A stretch of 64,000 nt of DNA from Bradyrhizobium sp. BTAi1 (GTDB lineage Bacteria; Pseudomonadota; Alphaproteobacteria; Rhizobiales; Xanthobacteraceae), in contig NC_009485.1 in assembly GCF_000015165.1 (NCBI RefSeq), positions 1,116,001 through 1,180,000 of the forward strand, read 5' to 3'. The position numbers and the translations under genes were made by a program. The notes under the pieces are model-generated. The model was given only the letters and a program-made list of their open reading frames with translations, searched no databases and was not told the origin of the DNA. Numbering within the stretch: the first letter of the stretch is position 1; every line of letters begins with the position of its first letter. Positions 1 to 8,083 of this stretch are shown in pieces.

Positions 1-42
1 TTTGCGCGGCAAATTGCCGGGTCTGTAAGGAATCCGAGTTTG

Positions 43-1167
43 ATGCAGCGGGATTTGCAGATTGATTGCGAGTTTACGCTCGCCTTGAACAATCGCACGG
101 GGAAGTACTTCCTTTGTCGCGACATGATCGAGGCGTGCGCCGATTTGATCTCCCGCCAGTTGTTCTGGCGTTTGCCTTCGGCCAAGGTACCGCCGCGGAC
201 CATGTCGCGCATCCTGGGACGTCTGGCCCGCATCGAGGTCTCGTTTCGGACACAGCATCCCTGGACTTATCGCGTGTTTCCGGCGATGCGTGGACGGCGG
301 CCGGTGTTCTTCACTGATCCGCGTGAATGCGTGCTGTATCGTCTCCGACGCTACGACGTCGTGCTGTGCCACGATATGGGGCCCATCACCCATCCCGAGC
401 TCTACGCGCCCGGTGTGCGTGAGATCTATTCGGCAGCCTTCGAGCGCATCAAGGCGGCTCGTCCGCTGATCATCTTTGTCAGCGAAGCCTCGAAGAACGA
501 TTTCATTCGGCTCTATGGCGACGACTTCCCGTTGCTTGCCGTTGCTCATCCGCCGATCAGATCAGACCTCGACGATGCCGAAGAGGAGGAGATTCCAAAT
601 CTGCCCTCTCGGTTCCTGCTGACCGTCGGAAGCATCGGCGCGCGCAAAAACCACGCGCGCGCGATCGCGGCCTACGCCATGTCAGGACTGGCCGACGAGG
701 GCTGCGCCTATGTCATCTGTGGCGGCCCGGAACCGGGCGCAGAGGCCGTCGAAGCCGCCGCCCGCGACACCAAGGGCGTTCACCTCTGCGGCTATGTCAA
801 TGACCGCCAGCTTCGTTGGCTGTATCGGCACGCCCGCGGGTTCGTGCTGCCGAGCATCTTGGAAGGCTTCGGTTTGCCGGCCGCCGAGGCCATCAATCGT
901 GCACTGGTGCCGCTGGTTGGCGCAGGAGGCGCCTTGCACGAGGTGACCGGCGATTCCGCCGTGCTGGTCGATCCGCTCGATGTCGGTCAGATCGCCGCCG
1001 GCATGAGAACGCTCGTCACCATGGATGATCAGGAGCGGGCGGCGCGCCTGGCCGCCATGAAAGCCAATATCGGTCGCTTTTCGAGCGAGGCGGCGGTGTC
1101 CGCCTGGCGCAGGGCGATCCAGCAATCCATCGCAAGCTGGCGATCAGACAAGGGAGGTCCGGGCTGA
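43..1167 (+). CDS. GT4-family glycosyltransferase
   Basis: About 374 aa, a group 1 (GT4, GT-B fold) glycosyltransferase that moves a sugar from a nucleotide-sugar donor to an acceptor on the cytoplasmic side. The C-terminal half holds the family hallmarks: the strand LLTVGSIGARKNH that starts the donor-binding domain, and the motif PSILEGFGLPAAEA, whose EGFGLP portion carries the donor-contacting Glu of the E-x7-E pair. The N-terminal half is less conserved, as expected for acceptor recognition. The frame opens at a TTG at 40, but the ATG at 43 has AAGGA upstream and is preferred. It leads a co-directional set with a second glycosyltransferase, a flavoprotein and an ATP-grasp ligase, so a surface polysaccharide or decorated glycan is the likely product. 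Substrates cannot be told. Confidence 0.85.
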   Translation: MQRDLQIDCEFTLALNNRTGKYFLCRDMIEACADLISRQLFWRLPSAKVPPRTMSRILGRLARIEVSFRTQHPWTYRVFPAMRGRRPVFFTDPRECVLYRLRRYDVVLCHDMGPITHPELYAPGVREIYSAAFERIKAARPLIIFVSEASKNDFIRLYGDDFPLLAVAHPPIRSDLDDAEEEEIPNLPSRFLLTVGSIGARKNHARAIAAYAMSGLADEGCAYVICGGPEPGAEAVEAAARDTKGVHLCGYVNDRQLRWLYRHARGFVLPSILEGFGLPAAEAINRALVPLVGAGGALHEVTGDSAVLVDPLDVGQIAAGMRTLVTMDDQERAARLAAMKANIGRFSSEAAVSAWRRAIQQSIASWRSDKGGPG

Positions 1168-1221
1168 TCGGCCCTGACTACGAAGCGACCCCGGGGGTAC
1201 TCCTGCGTAAAGAGAGAGGCA

Positions 1222-2457
1222 ATGCAGACTGAAAATCGGCTAGTCGTCTTCTACTATGGCAGCTTCCTGCCGCCGGCCAATGGCTCGCATGTTCGTATCA
1301 CCTCGATGCTGGACCGCCTTGCGCAGGAATTCAGCAACATCACGCTCTACTCCTACGACAATCATCCGGAATGTCCTTGGACGCCCGCGGCGGAAGCGGC
1401 GTTCCGCCAGCGGTGGCCGGGCGTCGAGTTGGTGATCGAGCGCCACACCAAGCTGTTGCGTTATGTGACGCGGGCGAAAAACCTCCTCGTCTCGCTGTTT
1501 CCCTGGCTCGCAGCCCAGATCCTGCGGCTGTCGGCCAACGGCACGACGCCGAAATTCGATGCGCTCAGATCGCGCTCCAATCTCTTCATCGTGAGCTATG
1601 CCGAAGGTCTCGCCCAGCTCAACGGCGTCGAGACGTCGCGCTGTATTGTCGAGACGCACGACGTCAACTTCCTGAAATGGTCGAAGCTGCATCACCGGAG
1701 TCCGGTCTCGCTGATGCCGCTGCGCAAGCTGCGCGGCGAGGTCGGGGCACTGGAAGCCGTGCGCGGCGTGCTCGCGATCTCCTCGGCCGAGACAGCGTTT
1801 TTCAAGATGATGCTGTCGTCGCCCACGATCTCCTACGTTCCCTCTTGGGAGCGGCCGAATTCCACGGCGGATCTGGCGCAGCAGCACTATGATTTCGATC
1901 TCATTTTCGTCGGCTCAGAATACGAGATGAATGTGCGCGGCCTGACCACGCTGCTCAAGGAGCACGGATCATGGCTGGCCAATTATCGGATCGCGGTGTG
2001 CGGCAAGGTCTGCGATCAGCCGGCCGTGATCGCCGCCGCCGCTGAATTTCCGAATGTCGAGCTGCTGGGTTTCGTCGACCGTGTCGAGGATATCTATGCG
2101 CGCAGCAAGGCGGCGCTGGCGCCGGTTGATGGCACCGGGCTGAAGATCAAGGTCGTGAGCGCGCTGGCGGCGGGGATGCCGGTCCTGGCATCCACGCATT
2201 GTCTGGAAGGGCTTCCGGCCGGCCATGAAGGCGCCGTTTTCGAGATCGACGAACGCACCGCGCACATGATCTTGAATCAACCGGAACGCCTCGCGGCAGC
2301 AAGGGAGGCAGCACGGCGTTACGACGCCCTGCTGAAGGCGAGCGGCGATCTGTCGGCGCTGCTCGGCACGATCCATGCCTTCTTTTCCGAACCGGCAAGT
2401 TCCGAGGCCGAGTTGACGTTCGCGCCGTCTCGCCCGGTCCAAGCCTTGTCGTCATGA
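1222..2457 (+). CDS. GT4-like glycosyltransferase
   Basis: 411 aa. The N-terminus VVFYYGSFLPPANGSHVRI is the glycine-rich first strand and loop of a GT-B fold. The C-terminal half has the donor-domain pattern FDLIFVGSEYEMNVRGL, and later GTGLKIKVVSALAAGMPVLAS, which is the usual GT4 segment where a Lys/Arg and a Glu bind the nucleotide sugar. Here the classical EGFGLP is replaced by GTGLKIK, the variant seen in the Glyco_trans_1_4 group. AGAGAGG precedes the ATG by about 5 bases. It starts 54 bp after the first glycosyltransferase and ends 66 bp before the flavoprotein, so all four genes look like one transcript. Acceptor and sugar are unknown. Confidence 0.8.
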   Translation: MQTENRLVVFYYGSFLPPANGSHVRITSMLDRLAQEFSNITLYSYDNHPECPWTPAAEAAFRQRWPGVELVIERHTKLLRYVTRAKNLLVSLFPWLAAQILRLSANGTTPKFDALRSRSNLFIVSYAEGLAQLNGVETSRCIVETHDVNFLKWSKLHHRSPVSLMPLRKLRGEVGALEAVRGVLAISSAETAFFKMMLSSPTISYVPSWERPNSTADLAQQHYDFDLIFVGSEYEMNVRGLTTLLKEHGSWLANYRIAVCGKVCDQPAVIAAAAEFPNVELLGFVDRVEDIYARSKAALAPVDGTGLKIKVVSALAAGMPVLASTHCLEGLPAGHEGAVFEIDERTAHMILNQPERLAAAREAARRYDALLKASGDLSALLGTIHAFFSEPASSEAELTFAPSRPVQALSS

Positions 2458-2523
2458 CCTATCGTTCCCGTCGCGAGCCATCACCGAGGCGGCGCCCAAC
2501 CAGTTCCCGGAGTGAGTTGCATC

Positions 2524-3777
2524 ATGAGTACCCAGGTCGAGATTGCGGTCATCGGCGCAGGCCCCTACGGGCTGTCGGTCGCGAGCCATCTTCTTGCGCA
2601 AGGACGCGAGGTCCGCGTCTTCGGTCTGCCGATGCAGACGTGGCACGAGGCGATGCCGGTCGGCATGAAGCTCAAATCGGAAGGGTTCGCGTCCAATCTG
2701 TCCGATCCCACCGGTGAGCTGACGCTCGAGCGCTATTGCCAACTGAACGGCCTGCCTTATTCGCATACCGGAACTCCGGTGAAGGTGGAGATCTTCTCGG
2801 CCTATGGCCGGGCCTTCCAGCAGAAGTTCATCCCGCATCTCGAACCCCGGATGGTCTCGTCGATCGAAAGGGTCCCGAATGGCTTTGCGCTGCGGCTGGA
2901 CGATGGGGAAGGGGTCCGGGCGCGGACGGTCGTCGTCGCAACGGGCATCAAGGCCTTCAGCTACACGCCGCCCGAGCTCGATGGGTTGTCGAATGACCTC
3001 GTGACACATGCCTCGTGCTACGGCGACGCTGAGCATCTCGCCGGGCGAGACGTCGCGGTGGTCGGCGGGGGCGCTTCGGCAACCGACATTGCGGCCTTGC
3101 TTCGCGCGCGCGGAGCCAACCCGTTCATCGTCACCCGGCGGCCGAGCATCCGCTTTCAATCAGCCTTGGGTCAGCGCTCTCTGCTCGACCGGATCAAGGC
3201 GCCGATGACCGGACTGGGCCCGGGCTGGAAGTCGGTGCTGTGCGTTCACGCGCCGCTCGTGTTCCACGCCATGCCAGAGGACTTCCGCGTCGACGTCGTC
3301 CGACGCTATCTCGGTCCGGCGCCGGCCTGGTTTGTGCGGGACCAGGTCGAGGGACATGTGCCGGTTGTCGCCGACGCAAAGGTCGCAAAGGTCGAAGCCG
3401 GCGGACGGGGCGTGCGCCTGCAGATCAGCCACTCCGATGGTGCGACAAGGACGTTGGAGGCCGATCACGTGATCAGTGCGACAGGCTATCGCGTCGATCT
3501 CGACCGCCTGACGTTTCTTGGCGACGGGATCCGCTCGTCGCTGCGCAGGTCGGACACCGCGCCGGCGCTGTCGCGGCATTTCGAGTCGAGCGTCCCGAAC
3601 CTCTATTTCGTCGGTCCCGCCGCCGCCAACAGCTTCGGACCGTTGATGCGCTTCGCCTATGGTGCCGACTACACCGCCAGGCGGCTGTCGCGCCATCTGG
3701 CCGGAGTCTCGGTTCGCAAAGGCAACCGGCAGGATGAACGGTTCACGGCGCTGAGCTCCGAGAGGTCGCGTCCGTGA
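2524..3777 (+). CDS. FAD/NAD(P)-dependent oxidoreductase, FMO-like
   Basis: 417 aa from the ATG at 2524; a GTG at 2512 is the alternative. Two dinucleotide folds are visible: the FAD site VIGAGPYGLS close to the N-terminus and the NADPH site VVGGGASATDIA near residue 175. Near residue 320 there is ISATGYRVD, an ATGY motif like that of class B flavin monooxygenases (FMOs and N-hydroxylating monooxygenases). I infer an NADPH-dependent monooxygenase or oxidase acting on a small molecule; the substrate is unknown. Its 3' end overlaps the start of the ATP-grasp gene by 4 bp, which argues for translational coupling and a shared pathway. It is not the siderophore ornithine hydroxylase, which lies at 51019-52350. 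Confidence 0.75.
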   Translation: MSTQVEIAVIGAGPYGLSVASHLLAQGREVRVFGLPMQTWHEAMPVGMKLKSEGFASNLSDPTGELTLERYCQLNGLPYSHTGTPVKVEIFSAYGRAFQQKFIPHLEPRMVSSIERVPNGFALRLDDGEGVRARTVVVATGIKAFSYTPPELDGLSNDLVTHASCYGDAEHLAGRDVAVVGGGASATDIAALLRARGANPFIVTRRPSIRFQSALGQRSLLDRIKAPMTGLGPGWKSVLCVHAPLVFHAMPEDFRVDVVRRYLGPAPAWFVRDQVEGHVPVVADAKVAKVEAGGRGVRLQISHSDGATRTLEADHVISATGYRVDLDRLTFLGDGIRSSLRRSDTAPALSRHFESSVPNLYFVGPAAANSFGPLMRFAYGADYTARRLSRHLAGVSVRKGNRQDERFTALSSERSRP

Positions 3778-5234
3778 TCCGGCCCGGCCGCCCCGCGGTC
3801 GTCGATCCGGTCTCGCCGGACCGCGTGGATCTCGCGGCGGACGCGATGGAGGCGAGCGGGCCGATTGAGGGCGAACGCTGTCCCCCAGGCAAGCCGCGCG
3901 TCTTGTTCGTCGCCATCGTCAACAATGTCGGCTGCGAACGGGTCGTCGTCGACATGGCGCAACATGGGGCGCTGTGTGCTCTTATCAGCCCGCCCGACTT
4001 CTATGCCGCGTCGGTGAGCGGATTGACGCGACACATCCCGCTTCCCTCTTTCAGCAGCGTCTGGCTGACCTCTTTGTTCGTTCGCCGCCGGCTCGAACAG
4101 GTCGTGAGAGACTGGTCGCCCGAGCTGATCGTGCCGCTGGACGACATCGCAGCCTGGCTGCTCCGCAGCCTTGTCGCAACTCGTCAGCTTTCGGCCGGCG
4201 CACGCGAGATCCTGGTTCGGTCGCTTGGTGCCCCCCACGGCTATCGGACGGCGACCAGCCGCCATCTGCTCATGGAGCTCGCTGCGCGCCTCGGTCTGCG
4301 CAAGCCGCACCACGCGGCCGTGACCGGAGCATTTGCGGACGAAGATCCGTCTGATGATGACTGGTCGTTTCCGCTGTTCCTGAAGACGGAGCACACCTGC
4401 GGAGGCTTCGGGGTCGAAGTCGTGCAGGACCGCTCCCAATTCGCCCAGCGCGTCGCCGCACAGCGGCGCGGCGGCTCCGGGATACGCCGTCTCGCATCGA
4501 CAGCGAAACATGCGCTACAGCGCGCAGCCGGATTCGATCTGTGGGCCTCGGCGGACATGATCGCCCAGACCCATGCGGTGGGACGGCCTGCCTTTCGCAC
4601 CGTCAGCACCTGGCAAGGCCGCGTGCTGGCTGGCGTCAGCTTCGTCGCCGAGCAGATCCATCCGGAGCCGACCGGCGCCAGCACCGTCATTCGTCATGTC
4701 GAGAACCAGGAAATGGCCGAGACCGCGGCTGCGCTGACCGAGGCGCTCGGCTGCTCCGGCTTCGTCAGCTTCGATTTCATGCTCAACACCGAGGATGAAA
4801 CGGCCACGCTGATCGAGATGAACCCGCGCTGTGTCGGCAGCTGTCATCTGGGACAATTGTTCGGTCAAGATCTCGCCGGCGCCCTGATGTCGGAGGTCAG
4901 CGGTCGCCAGCATACGCTCTCGGCCGAGTCGGCTGATGAGCGGCTGATCGCGTTGTTTCCGAAAGAGCTCGATCGCGATCCGAAGAGCTTCTATCTGAGC
5001 TCCTCTGCCGTTCGACACGACGTGCCGTCCGCCGAGCCCGCGCTCGTCGCCGCGCACGAACGCGACCTCGTCGCGCGACATCCGGCGGATGCCCGCTTGA
5101 TCCGCCGCCATATCAGCCAGGGTCCGGTCGATCGTCCCAGCCCCGAGGCGCAGCGCGGGCATTACACGAGCGCTTCGCATCTTACGGGCGAATTCGTGTG
5201 CAACGCATCGGGGTCATCCGGCCGCGATCGCTGA
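3774..5234 (+). CDS. ATP-grasp domain protein
   Basis: 486 aa, starting at a GTG that overlaps the upstream stop (GTGA). The central part has an ATP-grasp layout. FPLFLKTEHTCGGFGVEVV near residue 200 is the flexible Lys/Gly loop that holds ATP. FVSFDFML followed by TLIEMNPRCVGS near residue 330-350 carries the Glu and Asn (E-x-N-P-R) that bind the two magnesium ions. Such enzymes join a carboxylate to an amine or thiol through an acyl phosphate. The roughly 170-residue N-terminal part resembles a PreATP-grasp domain. No partner substrate can be named. Coupling to the flavoprotein and to two glycosyltransferases suggests amide decoration of a sugar or a small ligand. About 70 C-terminal residues are low in recognisable motifs. 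Confidence 0.75.
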   Translation: MIRPGRPAVVDPVSPDRVDLAADAMEASGPIEGERCPPGKPRVLFVAIVNNVGCERVVVDMAQHGALCALISPPDFYAASVSGLTRHIPLPSFSSVWLTSLFVRRRLEQVVRDWSPELIVPLDDIAAWLLRSLVATRQLSAGAREILVRSLGAPHGYRTATSRHLLMELAARLGLRKPHHAAVTGAFADEDPSDDDWSFPLFLKTEHTCGGFGVEVVQDRSQFAQRVAAQRRGGSGIRRLASTAKHALQRAAGFDLWASADMIAQTHAVGRPAFRTVSTWQGRVLAGVSFVAEQIHPEPTGASTVIRHVENQEMAETAAALTEALGCSGFVSFDFMLNTEDETATLIEMNPRCVGSCHLGQLFGQDLAGALMSEVSGRQHTLSAESADERLIALFPKELDRDPKSFYLSSSAVRHDVPSAEPALVAAHERDLVARHPADARLIRRHISQGPVDRPSPEAQRGHYTSASHLTGEFVCNASGSSGRDR

Positions 5235-5244
5235 GTGCGGATAT

Positions 5245-5271
5245 GGCCTCCCGGCTTCGCCCCGGCGGGCC
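5245..5271. terminator. hairpin between convergent genes
   Basis: Arms 5245-5254 and 5262-5271 pair over 10 bp with one mismatch around a 7-base loop. It sits 10 bp after the ATP-grasp stop and 10 bp before the 3' end of the minus-strand gene, where a bidirectional terminator is expected. There is no T tract, so strength is uncertain. Confidence 0.4.
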
Positions 5272-5280
5272 TGAGCCCTG

Positions 5281-5895
5281 TCAGGCTGATTTGGGCCGCA
5301 CCGCCGGCCGCCACCAGCCCTTGATCAGCTCCTCGCGGCTTTCAGCCTGATGCAGCAGGTCGGGACGGTATTTGCTTGGAATCGCGGCCTCGACCTTGCT
5401 CAGTGATCGCGACGCATCTCTTGCGTCATCGACATCCACGAACCGGTGCGTCGCGATGATCCGCGCATTGGGCATCATGTGTTGGAAGCCGAGATTGGCA
5501 AGGCCGCCAAGTTGCAGCAGCTCGGTCGGCGAAAGGTCGAGTCTGATCTGACCTTCGGCGGGCGCCTTGCGCCGGACGCCGGCGCCATGCCCGATCCGCC
5601 AGCATTCCTCGCCCAGAGCCGCACCGAGAACCCAGAGCAGGGACGGGATGGGGTCGGTCTCGCGCCGGCGCGGCTCGGAGCTCTGTGCGAGCATCCTGGA
5701 GAGGTTCTTCAGCGCGTTTTGGATGTCGGCGCCCGGGGTGCTGGCCAGATGGGACGCCATGCCGACCTGCAGCTCGCGGACCGCTTCCTCGATTCCTCTG
5801 ATCCGTCCGCGCGCCTGGTAGGACCGTCCGCAGGACCAGGCGAAATAGAACGAGGCCCCCAACAGCGTGAGCATTCCGTAAAGTACGATATCCAC
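5281..5895 (-). CDS. hypothetical membrane-anchored protein
   Basis: 204 aa. One hydrophobic segment at the extreme N-terminus (VLYGMLTLLGASFYFAWSCG) should anchor it in the inner membrane. A charged helical stretch follows at about 25-80 with heptad-like spacing (GIEEAVRELQVGMASHL), and the C-terminal part contains LDLSPTELLQLGGLANLGFQ. I recognise no family. It is transcribed toward the ATP-grasp gene. The roughly 190 bp between its start and the next plus-strand gene must hold divergent promoters, but I could not identify them. Confidence 0.6.
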   Translation of the reverse strand: MDIVLYGMLTLLGASFYFAWSCGRSYQARGRIRGIEEAVRELQVGMASHLASTPGADIQNALKNLSRMLAQSSEPRRRETDPIPSLLWVLGAALGEECWRIGHGAGVRRKAPAEGQIRLDLSPTELLQLGGLANLGFQHMMPNARIIATHRFVDVDDARDASRSLSKVEAAIPSKYRPDLLHQAESREELIKGWWRPAVRPKSA

Positions 5896-6087
5896 GTCGG
5901 CCCCCGTGAGTACCTCGTCGTGTGAGGTAAAATTAGCCGCTCTTGGTTAACGTCCGTTTTACGGGTCGAGTCCGGTTGATCCCGGATCACCCGTTAACGT
6001 CAGGTTGACCATAAGCCGCGGCGGATCGCTTTCATTAACGAGGTCCTCAGAGGGAACTCTCATCCTCCTTGACGGAGGGTGATCGGG

Positions 6088-6306
6088 ATGAGCGAGGCAA
6101 AGCTGAGCAGCCAGCATTGCAGGGCGATCTGCAATGAGGTTGGCGAGCGATTGCGGTATTACCTGGATCGGAGCTCGACCAGCGTTCCGCCGCGGCTGTT
6201 GGAGCTGTTGCAGCAATTGGCGCTGCGCGAGGTGGAGGCGCCGTCGATCGTGCCCGACATGCCCGAGGAGCGCGTGGAAGCAGCCCGCCTCATTGCCGCC
6301 GAATGA
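6088..6306 (+). CDS. small hypothetical helical protein
   Basis: 72 aa from the ATG at 6088, chosen because GGAGG lies 9 bases upstream; a GTG at 6079 overlaps that site. It is acidic and mostly helical. The segment LRYYLDRSSTSVPPRLLELL loosely recalls the NepR anti-sigma pattern (an LRxxY helix, then a P-rich turn, then a leucine-rich helix ending near the C-terminus). The usual NepR neighbours (phyR, ecfG) are not in the window, so this is only a resemblance. Its stop overlaps a possible start of the acyltransferase at 6303. Confidence 0.55.
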   Translation: MSEAKLSSQHCRAICNEVGERLRYYLDRSSTSVPPRLLELLQQLALREVEAPSIVPDMPEERVEAARLIAAE

Positions 6307-7478
6307 GTCCTCGATCTTTCAGTACCTTGAGGCTGGTCCGAATTCTCAAACGTCAATCTCATAAGTCAATCCTGGGCGCTGACATGATCGAGACCGGTGT
6401 TGTCCGCGAGCCTGCCGGAGCCGAGAAGAGGCCGGATCTGATCGGCATCCAGATGCTGCGCGGCCTGGCTGCGTCGATGGTCGTGCTGCATCACACGCTC
6501 GAGGAGTCGCTCGCGTCCAAGGCCGCGCCGACCAGCCCGGATTGGCTGACGACGTTCGGCGCGTCCGGTGTCGACATCTTCTTCGTGATCAGCGGCTTCG
6601 TCATGGTCTATGCGAGTTTCGCCTCCGAGCGTCCCTCCATCGGCGCCGGGACGTTTCTCGCCAAGCGATTTGTCAGGATCTATCCGTTCTACTGGACATG
6701 TCTGCTGCTGATCCTGATCCTTTGGGGGCTCGGATTCTATCGCAAGCTGGATCCCACGCCCGGCATCTGGCTGCGCGCGGTGCTCCTGTTGCCGACGGAC
6801 CAGCCGGTCCTGACCGTCTCGTGGACCCTGGTCTACGAAATGTATTTCTACATGCTGTTTGCGGCTGCCTTGTTTCTGCAGTGGTCGCGCCACGTCGCGG
6901 TGTTCGGCATCACGACCGCGATCGCGGCCTTGCTGGCGGCAAGCCTGCTGCTCGGCGACCGGGAGGACTTCCTGTCCAATCCCATCGTCATCGAGTTCTG
7001 CATGGGCATGCTGCTCGCAACCGCATTTCGTCGCCTGCACGTGATGCCCGCGTGGATCGGGATCGCCGCCGGACTGTCCGCCATCGTCCTGGCTTCGCTG
7101 TTCGTCCCGCATGAGACGACGAATGGACTGCCCCCGGCCGCGCGGGTCGTCGCCTGGGGACTTCCGGCGCTGCTCATTGTCGCGTCCTCGCTGAGTCTCA
7201 AGGCGGTCGGCTCAAGGCTTGAGCGCGCGATGGCATGGCTCGGCGACTGCTCCTACGCGATCTATCTCACCCACCCGTTTGTGATGGTCGTGTTCGCGCG
7301 CATCGTGAAGAACCAGCCGCGCCTGAGCGAAATGTCGTTGTTGCCGGTGGTGCCGTTTGTCGTCCTCATCTGCCTCGCAGCCGGTGCGGCGGCCCATGTG
7401 CTGATCGAACGCAGGCTGCTCGATTTCGGCCGCAGACTGCTGGCCCCGCACCGCTCGGAAGCCGCTCTGCCGCGATAA
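6303..7478 (+). CDS. acyltransferase 3 family membrane protein (OafA/YrhL type)
   Basis: 391 aa from the ATG at 6303, or 364 aa from the ATG at 6384, which starts just before the conserved domain. About ten membrane segments are visible. The family signatures are IQMLRGLAASMVVLHHT, whose His is the proposed catalytic residue, VDIFFVISGFVMVY, and RFVRIYPFYW. These inner-membrane proteins carry acyl (often acetyl) groups to the outer face and modify polysaccharides or lipids, so it fits with the glycosyltransferases upstream. The final segment SYAIYLTHPF is also typical. Substrate unknown. Confidence 0.85.
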   Translation: MSPRSFSTLRLVRILKRQSHKSILGADMIETGVVREPAGAEKRPDLIGIQMLRGLAASMVVLHHTLEESLASKAAPTSPDWLTTFGASGVDIFFVISGFVMVYASFASERPSIGAGTFLAKRFVRIYPFYWTCLLLILILWGLGFYRKLDPTPGIWLRAVLLLPTDQPVLTVSWTLVYEMYFYMLFAAALFLQWSRHVAVFGITTAIAALLAASLLLGDREDFLSNPIVIEFCMGMLLATAFRRLHVMPAWIGIAAGLSAIVLASLFVPHETTNGLPPAARVVAWGLPALLIVASSLSLKAVGSRLERAMAWLGDCSYAIYLTHPFVMVVFARIVKNQPRLSEMSLLPVVPFVVLICLAAGAAAHVLIERRLLDFGRRLLAPHRSEAALPR

Positions 7479-7597
7479 GAGACGCGCCGGTGATGGCGCG
7501 GCCATATTCCATTGTCTTGGATGGTGGAGATCACTTGGTGCTCAGCCTCACCGATGAGGGGGCAGTCTCGCAGCTGAACCTTCGCCGTCGCATTTTA

Positions 7598-7697
7598 GAG
7601 CATGATCCGGAAAAGTGGAAACCGGTTTCCCGAAAAGATCATGCTCAAACAAAGAGGAAAGATCATGATGCGTTTCCGTGGAAGCGCATCATGATCT
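7598..7697. repeat. double-hairpin palindromic intergenic element
   Basis: Two adjacent palindromes. The first has 10-bp perfect arms at 7598-7607 and 7637-7646. The second has 13-bp perfect arms at 7660-7672 and 7685-7697 with a 12-base loop. The layout matches the REP/BIME-like elements that rhizobial genomes carry between genes. A degenerate relative lies at 54022-54108. It may act at the RNA level or be a non-autonomous mobile sequence. Confidence 0.7.
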
Positions 7698-7700
7698 AGC

Positions 7701-8083
7701 ATCTGGGTGATCGGATAGGCCGGGTGTACCGCGTTGCGACCGCGGTGGGCGCTCGAAGCTCGTGACGCACCATGCCGATCGCAGCAGCGATCCCTATTCT
7801 CGTCTTGCCGGGACACCCTCTGGAGGCGCCATTGCTCTTGAGGCCTTGCCGTTCATCCTCGCGTGCGACGATCTTGCCGCAACTCAATCGCCTGCTGCGT
7901 GCTTTTCTCGGCTCCGGCTCATGAACTCTGTGCAGCTCGATCACAAAGGAACCGCACTTTCAAGTACCGTGGTCATGAGTGAGGAAGGCATCGAGGCGCG
8001 GCGAATTCTGTGGCGCCTGGCTCGCTCCGCGGAGGGCTGCGCGAGTGCCGGTGAGTGACACCTTCGCGCTCAAGGGGGGCCGA
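7701..8083. other. non-coding stretch upstream of the Mfd-like gene
   Basis: About 380 bp between the palindromic element and the preferred start of the Mfd-like gene. Short open frames here have no recognisable protein character. A purine-rich Shine-Dalgarno stretch at 8071-8079 leads to the ATG at 8084. No clear promoter boxes were found. Confidence 0.4.
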
